Translations under genes and position numbers: made by a program
Notes under the pieces: model-generated
Database searches by the model: none
What the model saw: the letters and a program-made list of their open reading frames with translations, nothing else
Told to the model about the DNA's origin: nothing
Assembly (NCBI GenBank): GCA_028751075.1
Contig: JAQZDA010000024.1
Span: 1 to 32,573 of the forward strand
Source of the DNA: Euryarchaeota archaeon Ods02
Lineage (GTDB): Archaea > Halobacteriota > Halobacteria > Halobacteriales > Halorutilaceae
Reading direction: 5' to 3'
Length of the DNA stretch: 32,573 nt
Shown here: positions 21,986 through 28,795 of the stretch, one piece after another
How the letters are laid out: each line of letters begins with the position of its first letter
How positions within the stretch are numbered: position 1 is the stretch's first letter

Positions 21986-23065
21986 TTAGATACCGGCTCT
22001 GTTTTCTTTCGGATTGGTCAAAACTCCGTCAAGGTTGGATGACACTTCAATATCTCCCATAGCGTTGTTATTTAAAAATATGTGGCTTGGTCCGTGGTCA
22101 CTCTCTCTTATATCGAATGCTCTATAACTATCTCCAACGAGGTTTCCGATAATCACATTCGCTGTGCCACCTTCGTCAATAGCTAAAGCGGATCTGTGTT
22201 CTGAATTTGCTCCAATAATATAACTGCCACGAATCAGATGTCCGTGACCTCTGGAGAGAATCCCCCTCTCCCGTATTACTGTGTGCAGTCATGTCTATGT
22301 GATTATTTCGTATTACATAACTATAACTACCTGTATCATCTAAATCTATTGCTTCACCACCCAACACCTCTTCGAAATAACAGTCCTTGATACGCATATA
22401 TTTTCCTCCGACCGGATCAAGTAACTCTGAATTTGCATCTCCAGGGGTCCCTCATACTGATGAGCACTGAGATTCCCACTAAATAAGAGATTCCTGAATT
22501 CAATATTGTTTGAATTATCTGACAAAAATATAGATGTGGCTGGGTTTTCCTCCAGGTTTTCAGGTGCATGTAGTAGCCTAGATTGTTTTCCCTCTCCGTA
22601 GATGGTTGTATTGTCAAATACTTCTACCTTTTTTATTAAATATTCGCCGGGTGGTATGTAGACTGCACCTCCTCCTCCTCCTCCTCCTCCTCCTCCTCCT
22701 CCTCCTCCTTCTGCTTCTGCTTCTTTCATGGCCTCCTGAAAGGCCTCTGTCACATCTTCTTCCCCTGACCCCTCTACCCCAAAATCCCGTTGAATATCTA
22801 AGATCTTGTACTCCCCTGGCGGGGGGACTTCATTATTTTTATCCGAGGGTATATTTACTTCCGTACTCTCCCCTACTTCAAAACGTTCTCTGGTATAATT
22901 CTCTTCTCGGCGCTCTACGATCGGTGTCTGTCGTGGTTCCTCTTGTTGACCGGCTAACAGTCCTGTGATACCCGCACCAGCAATGGCTCCGAAGCTTGAT
23001 GCCAAACTCAGCTCCAAGAATTTTTCTCCGCTCCATATTTGGTATCTTTTATACACATATTTCAA
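21986..23065 (-). pseudogene. Pectate-lyase-3-like beta-helix surface protein, two frameshifts
   Basis: Reading across two frame changes gives ~359 residues. Frame 1 has a hydrophobic N-terminal segment (FLELSLASSFGAIAGAGITGLL), then the Pectate_lyase_3 start (ILDIQRDFGVEGSGEEDVTEAFQEA), a 14-Gly run, VYIPPGEYLI and TTIYGEGKQSRLLH. One missing base near 22436-22442 breaks it: an added G would give GPLEDANSELLDPVGG. Frame 2 (MRIKDCYFEEVLGGEAIDLDDT) carries on to an extra G in the GGGGG at ~22259-22264. Frame 3 (LSRGHGHLIRGSYIIGANSE...) ends at TAA 21986-21988. The errors cancel. The gene is AT-rich, unlike its neighbours. The start is a TTG at 23065; a GTG at 23056 fits the TATA (TTATTAAT, ~23070) better. 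It is either decayed or misread at two indels. Confidence 0.7.
22668..22709. repeat. CCT trinucleotide microsatellite, 14 copies
   Basis: Fourteen CCT units in a row encode the 14-Gly tract of the minus-strand beta-helix protein. It is in frame, so length changes would lengthen or shorten the linker without a frameshift. It lies just before the conserved VYIPPGEY strand. Confidence 0.97.
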
Positions 23066-23272
23066 ATTAATAAGGTTATTGGAAGATCGTAGTTGTCATG
23101 TCCCGGTCGCCTCCGAGGCACGTTCGGCGCGCCTCCAACCCGCCGGAAACTTCTTACCGAACGAACGACGTTAGTAACCTCCGTACCCCTACCTTCGCTT
23201 ACGTGGGTGGAGGTAATAAGCCTTTCCATGCGTTGGCAAAGGTTAAGTCGGTCTGGTGCGTATCCGACGGTA

Positions 23273-23509
23273 ATGAGAGACACCAACTTCAAACAGGACT
23301 CAGACACCGGACTGATAGAACGTTCATATGACGACGATGACTTTCTCGAAGCCGTCAGTGAGAACGAACCGGCAACGACGAAGGAAGTCATGGACGCAGT
23401 CGGATGTTCACGGAAGGGGGCACTCTACCGTCTGCGTAACCTCGAAGACGAAGCCATGTTAAAGAGCAAGGAAGCCGGTACGTCACTCGTCTGGATGGTG
23501 AAAGCATGA
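23273..23509 (+). CDS. Winged-helix/HTH regulator of the HicBA cassette
   Basis: The frame is open from 23093, but the ATG at 23273 gives a clean 78-residue HTH protein. Helices: DDDFLEAVSENEPATTKEVMDAVGCS (HTH), then KGALYRLRNLEDEAMLKSKEAGTSLVWMV (recognition helix and wing). It is the MarR/ArsR-like size often seen on haloarchaeal mobile elements. It overlaps hicB by four bases (ATGA), so all three genes are one operon. A DNA-binding autoregulator is the natural reading, although HicB normally does that job itself. Confidence 0.75.
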   Translation: MRDTNFKQDSDTGLIERSYDDDDFLEAVSENEPATTKEVMDAVGCSRKGALYRLRNLEDEAMLKSKEAGTSLVWMVKA

Positions 23510-23730
23510 GCACCGAAGCCGAAGTCCGACGCAAGATTACGCTCACGCAGGACGACGAGACCGACTGGTGGACCGCCGTAGACGAAGAGACCGGCGTAGC
23601 GTCACAGGGGGAGACACGCCACGAAGCCCTCGAAAACCTTGACGAAGCCGTGGAACTCACGCAAGAGGTCGAAGAGGAGATGGAAGACGCGCCGGAGCCG
23701 TCGGTGCCGTGGTTCGACAACGACGAGTAA
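23506..23730 (+). CDS. hicB: HicB-type antitoxin
   Basis: The product has 74 residues. It has the partial-RNase-H-like HicB fold: ITLTQDDETDWWTAVDEETGVASQGETRHEALENLDEAVELT, with the typical D/E..W...D......GDT..EA..NL..A pattern. Haloarchaeal HicBs of this size lack the C-terminal DNA-binding domain, which could explain the HTH gene in front. It neutralises HicA by binding its active-site surface. It is followed 13 bases later by HicA. Confidence 0.85.
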   Translation: MSTEAEVRRKITLTQDDETDWWTAVDEETGVASQGETRHEALENLDEAVELTQEVEEEMEDAPEPSVPWFDNDE

Positions 23731-23743
23731 AAAGGTTGCAAGA

Positions 23744-23992
23744 GTGGTTACACGCGACTTCTCCGGTGAGGACGTAGTAAAGGTCTTAGTCAACGTCGGT
23801 GACTTCGAGAGAGCACGACAACGAGGAAGCCACGTTATCCTGAAATACCAGCACCCTGAGACAGGTGAGAAGCGTACTGTCTCGGTGCCACAGCACGACC
23901 GCGTCAACACAGGTACGCTTCGGAATATAGCCGAACAAGCCGGAGCGCGTGACTTCGACGCGTTCTGTCGGTGGATAGACCGCAACAGGTAG
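23744..23992 (+). CDS. hicA: HicA-type mRNA interferase toxin
   Basis: The product has 82 residues from a GTG at 23744 (VTRDFSGEDVVKVLVNVGDF). This is the dsRBD-like HicA/YcfA fold with the catalytic His in RGSHVILKYQHP and the RTVSVPQHDRVNTGTLRNIAEQAG segment. HicA is a ribosome-independent RNase that cleaves mRNA and tmRNA when freed of HicB. The frame continues upstream in hicB sequence without a better start. The cassette ends ~206 bases before the 3' end of tRNA-Leu. Confidence 0.85.
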   Translation: MVTRDFSGEDVVKVLVNVGDFERARQRGSHVILKYQHPETGEKRTVSVPQHDRVNTGTLRNIAEQAGARDFDAFCRWIDRNR

Positions 23993-24198
23993 CACACCGC
24001 GCCGGTTCGACGCTCTTTCTTACCTAACACTCGGTCGAGGAGAGCCGTCCGTCTGTTTGGTAAGACTGTCTCGTCCGGTGCGCCGTGGAAGCGGGTACCT
24101 CCGACGAAAGACTGATAACTGACACCGGCGTAACTCTACTCACAGAACGTCGGTTTATATACCCCAAGTCCAAGACGTTAGTGGGCCCTTTTTATGTT

Positions 24199-24283
24199 TG
24201 CGAGGGAGGGGATTTGAACCCCTGGACCCCTGCGGGAGCGGATCTTAAGTCCGCCGCATTTGGCCAGGCTCTGCAACCCTCGC
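24199..24283 (-). tRNA. tRNA-Leu (UAA)
   Basis: On the minus strand the 85-base molecule runs GCGAGGG ... CCCTCGC plus discriminator A (24199); the 7-bp acceptor stem is perfect. The anticodon arm is GCGGA-CTTAAGA-TCCGC, anticodon TAA. A long variable arm (CTCCCGCAGGGGT...) and the T arm (GGGGTTCAAATCCCC) are those of a class II tRNA-Leu. No intron is present and CCA is not encoded. ACTAAAC upstream (24310-24318) may be its promoter. The 200 bases on its 3' side hold no gene and a TATA-like TTTATATA (24154-24161). Confidence 0.95.
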
Positions 24284-24386
24284 TCGTCTCTCCCTACGTG
24301 CTGTGATGGGTTTAGTGATTCCGGTAGACGTAGAAGCTATGGTGTCCGTGGTGGCTCTGTCGGAAGCCGTGGTTGTCTTTCGCTCT

Positions 24387-24530
24387 TTATATGATGTTGG
24401 CGACCATGGCGATAGGCCACAGCACCATCATCAGTACGCCGAACAGGACGAAGAGCTTCCACGCCGTTAGGTCGGCGAAGAAGCCCTCGTCCTTGTCCTC
24501 TTTCGCGTGGTTGATGGTCGAGTTACCCAT
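24387..24530 (-). CDS. 47-aa single-TM protein
   Basis: The short frame starts with ATG at 24530. The N-terminal 20 residues are polar (MGNSTINHAKEDKDEGFFAD), followed by one clear membrane helix, WKLFVLFGVLMMVLWPIAMV, and a short end. AGTTAATTC on the minus strand (~24555-24563) is a well-placed TATA element. The composition and helix make it a likely real small membrane protein. Its role is unknown. It sits between argF and tRNA-Leu. Confidence 0.7.
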   Translation of the reverse strand: MGNSTINHAKEDKDEGFFADLTAWKLFVLFGVLMMVLWPIAMVANII

Positions 24531-24609
24531 ATACAGGGGTAACGCGTCCTACGAATTAACTCTTGTCCTCCGGAAGCGCCCTGCTGGCCAGGTGACGTCT
24601 CCACCGGAT

Positions 24610-25524
24610 TCAGGCCAGTAGCTGCTCCAGCAACGCTTTCTGCGCGTGCAGGCGGTTCTCCGCCTGCCGCCAGACGACGCTGTGGCCGCCGTCGACGACG
24701 TCGTCGGTGACCTCTTTCCCCCTGTGTGCGGGGAGACAGTGCATGAAGACGTGGCTGTCGGCGGCGTGACTCAGGAGGTCGGTGTTCGCCTGATAGGGAT
24801 GGAAATCCTCCTCGCTTTTGCCGTCCTCCCCCATGCTCACCCATGTGTCGGTGTAGACGGCGTCGGCGTCGTACACCGCGGCTTCGGCGTCCTCAGTCAG
24901 CTCTATCCCTCCACCACCGTCTTCGTCCGCGAGCTTGCGGCTGCGTTCCACGACGTCGCTGTCGGGCATATGCTCTGGAGGCGTGGCGACGGTGACGTCG
25001 ACGCCGAACCGCGGGAGGGCGTGCAGGAGGCTGTGGCAGACGTTGTTGCCGTCGCCGAGCCATGTGAAGTTCAGGCCCTCAAGGACGTCGAAGGATTCCA
25101 GAAGGGTGTAGGTGTCGGCGAGCGCCTGACAGGGATGGTTGAAGTCCGACAGCCCGTTGACGACGGGTACGCCGGCGTGTTCCGCGAGCGCTTCGACGTC
25201 GTCGTAGCTGTAGACACGCGCCATCAGGCCGTCTACGTACCCCGAAAGCGACCGGGCGGTGTCGCCGACGGTCTCACCTCGCCCGAGCTGTATGTCGTCC
25301 TGGCTGAGGAAGACGGCGTGTCCATCGAGCTGCGTCATCCCGACCTCGAACGACACCCGGGTGCGCGTCGAACGTTTCTGGAATATCATCCCCAGCGACC
25401 GCTGCGACAGGGTGTCTCGGAACGGCGTCTGCTTCATCTCCGCAGTAGCGTCCAGTAGCCCCTGTAGCTCGTCGAGAGACACGGTGTCGAGCCTTAGGAA
25501 GTCCTCACCCGAGTACTCCGTCAT
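24610..25524 (-). CDS. argF: Ornithine carbamoyltransferase
   Basis: The product has 304 residues from the ATG at 25524, near the normal OTC length. The carbamoyl-phosphate site is S52-T-R-T-R56 (KRSTRTRVSFE), then HPCQ (130-133), DTWVSMG (226-232) and the ornithine-site HCLP (262-265, MHCLPAHRG). It makes citrulline from ornithine and carbamoyl phosphate in the cytosol, for arginine synthesis or, in reverse, arginine deiminase fermentation. No other arg genes lie nearby. A longer in-frame extension to 25572 is not needed: a TATA (ATTTAATC, 25545-25552 on the minus strand) lies ~25 bases before the chosen start. Confidence 0.95.
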   Translation of the reverse strand: MTEYSGEDFLRLDTVSLDELQGLLDATAEMKQTPFRDTLSQRSLGMIFQKRSTRTRVSFEVGMTQLDGHAVFLSQDDIQLGRGETVGDTARSLSGYVDGLMARVYSYDDVEALAEHAGVPVVNGLSDFNHPCQALADTYTLLESFDVLEGLNFTWLGDGNNVCHSLLHALPRFGVDVTVATPPEHMPDSDVVERSRKLADEDGGGGIELTEDAEAAVYDADAVYTDTWVSMGEDGKSEEDFHPYQANTDLLSHAADSHVFMHCLPAHRGKEVTDDVVDGGHSVVWRQAENRLHAQKALLEQLLA

Positions 25525-25544
25525 ATCACTCGTTCGGAAGCCCC

Positions 25545-25552
25545 GATTAAAT
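25545..25552 (-). promoter_or_regulatory. TATA box of argF
   Basis: ATTTAATC on the minus strand, about 25 bases before the ATG at 25524. It rules against the longer start at 25572. Confidence 0.6.
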
Positions 25553-25661
25553 CCCCTTCGGTCGATATACACGGTCGCTCACCGTGTCTCCGCCTCGCTG
25601 GCAGCAGGTGGGACAGGATGGTTGGACAACCCTTTTGGTCGCCGGAGGCGAAGTCTCTTGC

Positions 25662-26021
25662 ATGACAGAGGAATCCACCGCCGAGGACACTGGAGAGGAC
25701 GGAGACAGCTCCATCGAGGACGAGATCCTCGAGGAGCTGGAGAGCGTGCACGACCCCGAGATACCCGTGAACATCGTAGACCTCGGGTTGATCTACGAGG
25801 TGGATATAGACGACGAAGGCAACGTAGACATCGAGATGACTTTGACGTCGATGGGTTGTCCGACGGCGGACGCCATCGTCCGAGAGGTCGAGCTGACTGC
25901 GGGGCAGGTCGACGACGTAAGGGACGTCGACGTCGAGCTCGTCTGGCAGCCGCCGTGGAGTCCGGAGAAGGTCAGCGAGGAAGGTCAGGCTACGTTGTCG
26001 GCGATGGGTATCAACGTATAG
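25662..26021 (+). CDS. DUF59/MIP18 family Fe-S assembly protein
   Basis: The product has 119 residues from the ATG at 25662 (a CCTTTTGG element ~27 bases upstream supports it over the longer frame from 25584). The DUF59 domain follows an acidic leader: ILEELESVHDPEIPVNIVDLGLIYEV, then MTLTSMGCPTADAIVREVE with the conserved Cys, and VELVWQPPWSPEKVSEEGQ. MIP18/PaaD-type proteins act in assembly or delivery of iron-sulfur clusters in the cytosol. It is the first gene of a three-gene run with the HAD-like protein (9 bases later) and the zinc-ribbon protein. Confidence 0.9.
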   Translation: MTEESTAEDTGEDGDSSIEDEILEELESVHDPEIPVNIVDLGLIYEVDIDDEGNVDIEMTLTSMGCPTADAIVREVELTAGQVDDVRDVDVELVWQPPWSPEKVSEEGQATLSAMGINV

Positions 26022-26030
26022 AGCCGCTGG

Positions 26031-26399
26031 ATGCCGCTAGAGCTCTCGGAAGACGTACATCTCGCTTTAGAGTGGACGTGCTTCCAGCGGCTGCAGAACC
26101 CAGGTGAAGTGCTACATCAGCTGAAGTCGGAGGCGGGAGAGCTAGGTCTCGTCGGCGAGGTGGAACCCCACCGGGTGAACGACGTCGGCCGCCGGTATGA
26201 CGTCCACGTCGACTTCTACAGCGTTCCACCGGGCGTGGTGTCGGGGTTGGAGCGCGCTAACAAGGACGGTCATCCGGAGGACACGCGTTACGTCTTCGTC
26301 GGAAGCGGTCGTCGTGACGAGGTCGCGGCGGAGAAGACCGGCTGGAGCTTCCGGGAGTTCGACGATGTCGCCGCCGAACGTGGATGGAGGCTGAGGTGA
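26031..26399 (+). CDS. HAD-like paralog A (catalytic motif lost)
   Basis: The product has 122 residues. The C-terminal half contains HVDFYSVPPG and RYVFVGSGRRDEVAAEKTGW. This matches almost word for word the gene at 28328-28714 (HVDFFPGP, RYIYVGSSRRDEVMAEKQGW). The order looks like a small haloacid-dehalogenase fold in which the motif-IV GD..D is replaced by GSGRRDE, and the motif-I region (HLALEWTCF) lacks the DxD nucleophile. So it is probably a non-phosphatase relative, perhaps a binding protein. The HAD link is inference. It starts nine bases after the DUF59 gene and overlaps the next one by 16. Confidence 0.65.
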   Translation: MPLELSEDVHLALEWTCFQRLQNPGEVLHQLKSEAGELGLVGEVEPHRVNDVGRRYDVHVDFYSVPPGVVSGLERANKDGHPEDTRYVFVGSGRRDEVAAEKTGWSFREFDDVAAERGWRLR

Positions 26400-26728
26400 A
26401 ACCCGATCACGTCGACGGATTCTGCGACGTCGGCGGCTGCAATGAGCTGGCTGTGCAGCCGCTTCGTGACGAGGACGAAGAAATCTATCTCGAGGTCTGC
26501 GGGGAGCACGCGGAGGAGCTGTCGGAGGGGTTCCAGAGCAGCTACAGAGAGGTCGAGGCCGACAGCCCGCACCGTGGGCCGCCGAAGCAGCGGGAGAGCC
26601 ATCACTGCGGCGGCACCCTCCGGGTCTACAGCGTCGAAGACGGAGAGTACCGCGTCTGCAGCGGCTGCGGGTACGCCCTGTTGATAGAGGACGGGGAGGG
26701 CGATGGGTTCAGCGTCAGGACGGCCTGA
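26384..26728 (+). CDS. Double zinc-ribbon small protein
   Basis: The product has 114 residues. The first cluster is C14, C19, C39, H42 (CDVGGC...VCGEH). The second is C75, C92, C95 with a nearby His (HHCGG...VCSGCGY). It is acidic, soluble and of unknown function. The start (ATG 26384) lies inside the end of the HAD-like gene, so the two are translationally linked. It converges with the surface-protein gene, with 12 bases between stops. Confidence 0.75.
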   Translation: MEAEVKPDHVDGFCDVGGCNELAVQPLRDEDEEIYLEVCGEHAEELSEGFQSSYREVEADSPHRGPPKQRESHHCGGTLRVYSVEDGEYRVCSGCGYALLIEDGEGDGFSVRTA

Positions 26729-26740
26729 GCTCTTCGGCGG

Positions 26741-27637
26741 CTACTTCCCTTCAGCTCTCGCCGCTAACGCGAAAGCCGTCAGCGCTAACAGTGCGGCTAC
26801 GGCTGTGAACCCGGGCAGGCCTTCGTCCTCGAGTTCATCGTTATCGTCGTCCTCTTCCTCGGGTGAGACGTCGACGAACGCGAGGGTCGTGGACTCAACC
26901 GGTTCGTCGATGGAGGCGGAGCCGGTGAATCCGTCGCCTTCGAGGTCTACGTCTTCGGTACTCCACTCGCCGTCACGCTGGAGGTGTACCTCTGCCTCGC
27001 TCTCGGAGCTGAAGGAAACCGTCAGGCGGGAGACGTTCTCTCCTTCGAGATTGACTTCGGCGACCCTGAGGCTGCGGTCGGGTCCGACAGCTGTGTCGCG
27101 GTCTTCGAAGTCGACCTGCACCGTGGTGTCTAGGGTGGAGTGGACGGTAACGTCTTCGACGGTGACGCCGCCTACGGTGGTCCCGACCTCGACGACGCCG
27201 GGTTCGTCAGGCGTCACCTCCACGATGCCTGCAGATGCTTCGGGGCTCTGGACGGTGACCGTCTCGGTGAAGGACGCGGTCCGACTCTGTCCGAAGACGC
27301 TGAAGGTGAAGGTGAAGCCGACCTCGTGCTCGCCGGCGGAGTCGAAGGCATGAGTGAACTCCTCGTGGAGTTCGACACCGTCGTACATCTCCATCGAGTA
27401 GCTTCGTTCGTCGACGACCTCTCCGTCGACGGTGAACTCGACGTCCGCGTTCACTTCCGTCTCGACGGTGGGATCGTGGACGGTTCCGGTGAAGGTGAGC
27501 GTGGTCTCTTCGCCTGCGACTACGGGTTCCTCGAACTCGATGGAGTGATCTATGTCCTGTGCTGCGGCGGACGACGAGGCAGCCGCGAGGGTCAAGGTGA
27601 CGGCGACGGCGGCCAGCAGAAGCTTTCTCCCTTTCAT
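26741..27637 (-). CDS. PGF-CTERM-anchored surface protein
   Basis: The product has 298 residues. It has a Sec signal at ~1-27 (KLLLAAVAVTLTLAAASSSAAAQ), then beta-sandwich repeats of CARDB/Ig-like type (EEPVVAGEETTLTFTGTV, SAGIVEVTPDEPGVVEVG). An acidic spacer (EEEDDDNDELEDEG) precedes LPGFTAVAALLALTAFALAARAEGK, a textbook PGF-CTERM sorting signal, so archaeosortase should cut it and attach lipid. It is a cell-surface protein without visible enzymatic motif. AGCTAAAC (~27661-27668, minus strand) gives a leaderless start at 27637; a second TATATAG lies further up at ~27699. Confidence 0.85.
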   Translation of the reverse strand: MKGRKLLLAAVAVTLTLAAASSSAAAQDIDHSIEFEEPVVAGEETTLTFTGTVHDPTVETEVNADVEFTVDGEVVDERSYSMEMYDGVELHEEFTHAFDSAGEHEVGFTFTFSVFGQSRTASFTETVTVQSPEASAGIVEVTPDEPGVVEVGTTVGGVTVEDVTVHSTLDTTVQVDFEDRDTAVGPDRSLRVAEVNLEGENVSRLTVSFSSESEAEVHLQRDGEWSTEDVDLEGDGFTGSASIDEPVESTTLAFVDVSPEEEDDDNDELEDEGLPGFTAVAALLALTAFALAARAEGK

Positions 27638-27749
27638 CTCCCCTGAGCTACGGAGCCCCTCTGTTTAGCTCTAACGGGCGGATGGACGGTTCACGTGGTC
27701 TATATACGCTGACGGTAGCGGAGAGGGAACTGGAGAGAGGCGGGAAAGA

Positions 27750-27760
27750 CCCCCCCCCCC
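27750..27760. repeat. Run of 11 C in a divergent promoter region
   Basis: Eleven C in a row lie between the PGF-CTERM gene and the DUF4352-like lipoprotein, about 35 bases before the latter's TATA box. Homopolymers of this length mutate easily and can alter promoter spacing. Confidence 0.9.
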
Positions 27761-27792
27761 CGAGCGGTAGCGGTACGGAACCCTCACGGGAA

Positions 27793-27804
27793 GTTTTAAA
27801 TTAT
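27793..27804 (+). promoter_or_regulatory. TATA box of the DUF4352-like lipoprotein
   Basis: TTTTAAATTATA lies ~25 bases before the GTG at 27824. It supports that start codon. Confidence 0.6.
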
Positions 27805-27823
27805 AGTAGACAGACGCTTCTTT

Positions 27824-28306
27824 GTGGAACGGAGAGCTTTCCTCGGATGCGCCGGTGCCACGGCATCCACCGGATGTCTCACGGTGCTCGAGAGCCACAG
27901 CGAGCAGCTCGGTTACGGTGAGCGTTACCGCAGACCCGACGGCGTAGAACTCATGGTGAACGAACCATACGCCATCGACTCCATCGACTTCGGAATGGAG
28001 ACCTTCACACCCGAAGAAGGCAACGTCTTCGTGGTCGCCCCCGTAACCGTGGTCAACGACACCGAGGACCCTATCACTCCACCTGGACTCGACGACTACA
28101 CCGCAGAGGAGGACCGTTCCCCTCCTTTCTCGAGAGGTACGATGTCGATGGAGGACAGCTACCGCACCACGTCTATACAGCCAGGGGAGTCACGTCGGGG
28201 GAACGTGGTCTTCGAGCTAGAAGGTGGTATTCGGGCGCCCTCAACCCCCGTCCATTACGAGCACACGATGTGGCGGTGGAGCGCGACCTGGAGCGCCGAC
28301 GCCTGA
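27824..28306 (+). CDS. Tat lipoprotein with DUF4352-like domain
   Basis: The product has 160 residues, starting at a GTG. MERRAFLGCAGATASTGC carries the twin-arginine motif and lipobox (C18; another Cys at 9). The body, VELMVNEPYAIDSIDFG then VFVVAPVTVVNDTEDPITPPG, is the DUF4352 pattern of extracellular proteins with an immunoglobulin-like fold, followed by a strand region ending YEHTMWRWSATWSADA. No enzyme is implied. The TATA box 25 bases upstream fixes the start. It converges with the minus-strand gene at 28328 (21 bases apart). Confidence 0.8.
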   Translation: MERRAFLGCAGATASTGCLTVLESHSEQLGYGERYRRPDGVELMVNEPYAIDSIDFGMETFTPEEGNVFVVAPVTVVNDTEDPITPPGLDDYTAEEDRSPPFSRGTMSMEDSYRTTSIQPGESRRGNVVFELEGGIRAPSTPVHYEHTMWRWSATWSADA

Positions 28307-28327
28307 TATACGCCCGACCAGCCACCT

Positions 28328-28714
28328 TCAGTCGTCTGTGTACTGCCAGCCGACGTTCTCCGCGGCTTCCTCGCGGCTCATGTACTCCCAGCCCTGTTTC
28401 TCCGCCATCACCTCGTCACGCCGGCTGCTGCCGACGTAGATGTACCGGTCGGCGTCGATACCCATCTCCTCACGCGCACGCCTGAGGGTCTCCAGCTTCC
28501 CGTTCTTCGGCCCGGGGAAGAAGTCCACGTGTATCTCGCGTTTCGTGCAGAAGCCGTTGACGACGTGCTGGGGTTTCTCGCTGACGACGCCCACCCACTC
28601 CGCCCAGGCTTCAACGTCGCCGAAGCTCTCGACGGGGTCCTCTAGCTTCGACAGCACGCCCTCGAACTCGAGGGCGACGCAGACCCTGGGCAGGTCGTCG
28701 TCTTCCTCCGGCAT
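28328..28714 (-). CDS. HAD-like paralog B (catalytic motif lost)
   Basis: The product has 128 residues. It shares HVDF and RYIYVGSSRRDEVMAEKQGW with the protein at 26031-26399, and the N-terminal part keeps a clearer HAD start, VCVALEFEGVLSKLEDP, in which both nucleophile aspartates are Glu. WVGVVSEKPQHVV follows. I read the pair as paralogs descended from a small HAD hydrolase. This copy has a longer middle (FCTKREIHVDFFPGPKNGKLETLRRAREEMG). It begins at ATG 28714, 81 bases from the divergent TraB-family gene. Confidence 0.7.
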   Translation of the reverse strand: MPEEDDDLPRVCVALEFEGVLSKLEDPVESFGDVEAWAEWVGVVSEKPQHVVNGFCTKREIHVDFFPGPKNGKLETLRRAREEMGIDADRYIYVGSSRRDEVMAEKQGWEYMSREEAAENVGWQYTDD

Positions 28715-28795
28715 ATCTGGAGGTCGTTGGTCGGCGCCGCCCTTCCTCTTTCCGGAAAACGTATGCCCTCGGGGGGTGGCATATACCGTAACCAG

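Noticed and set aside
22606..22968. 120-residue plus-strand frame with a Leu run
   Set aside because: The Leu run is the complement of the CCT/Gly tract of the minus-strand beta-helix gene.
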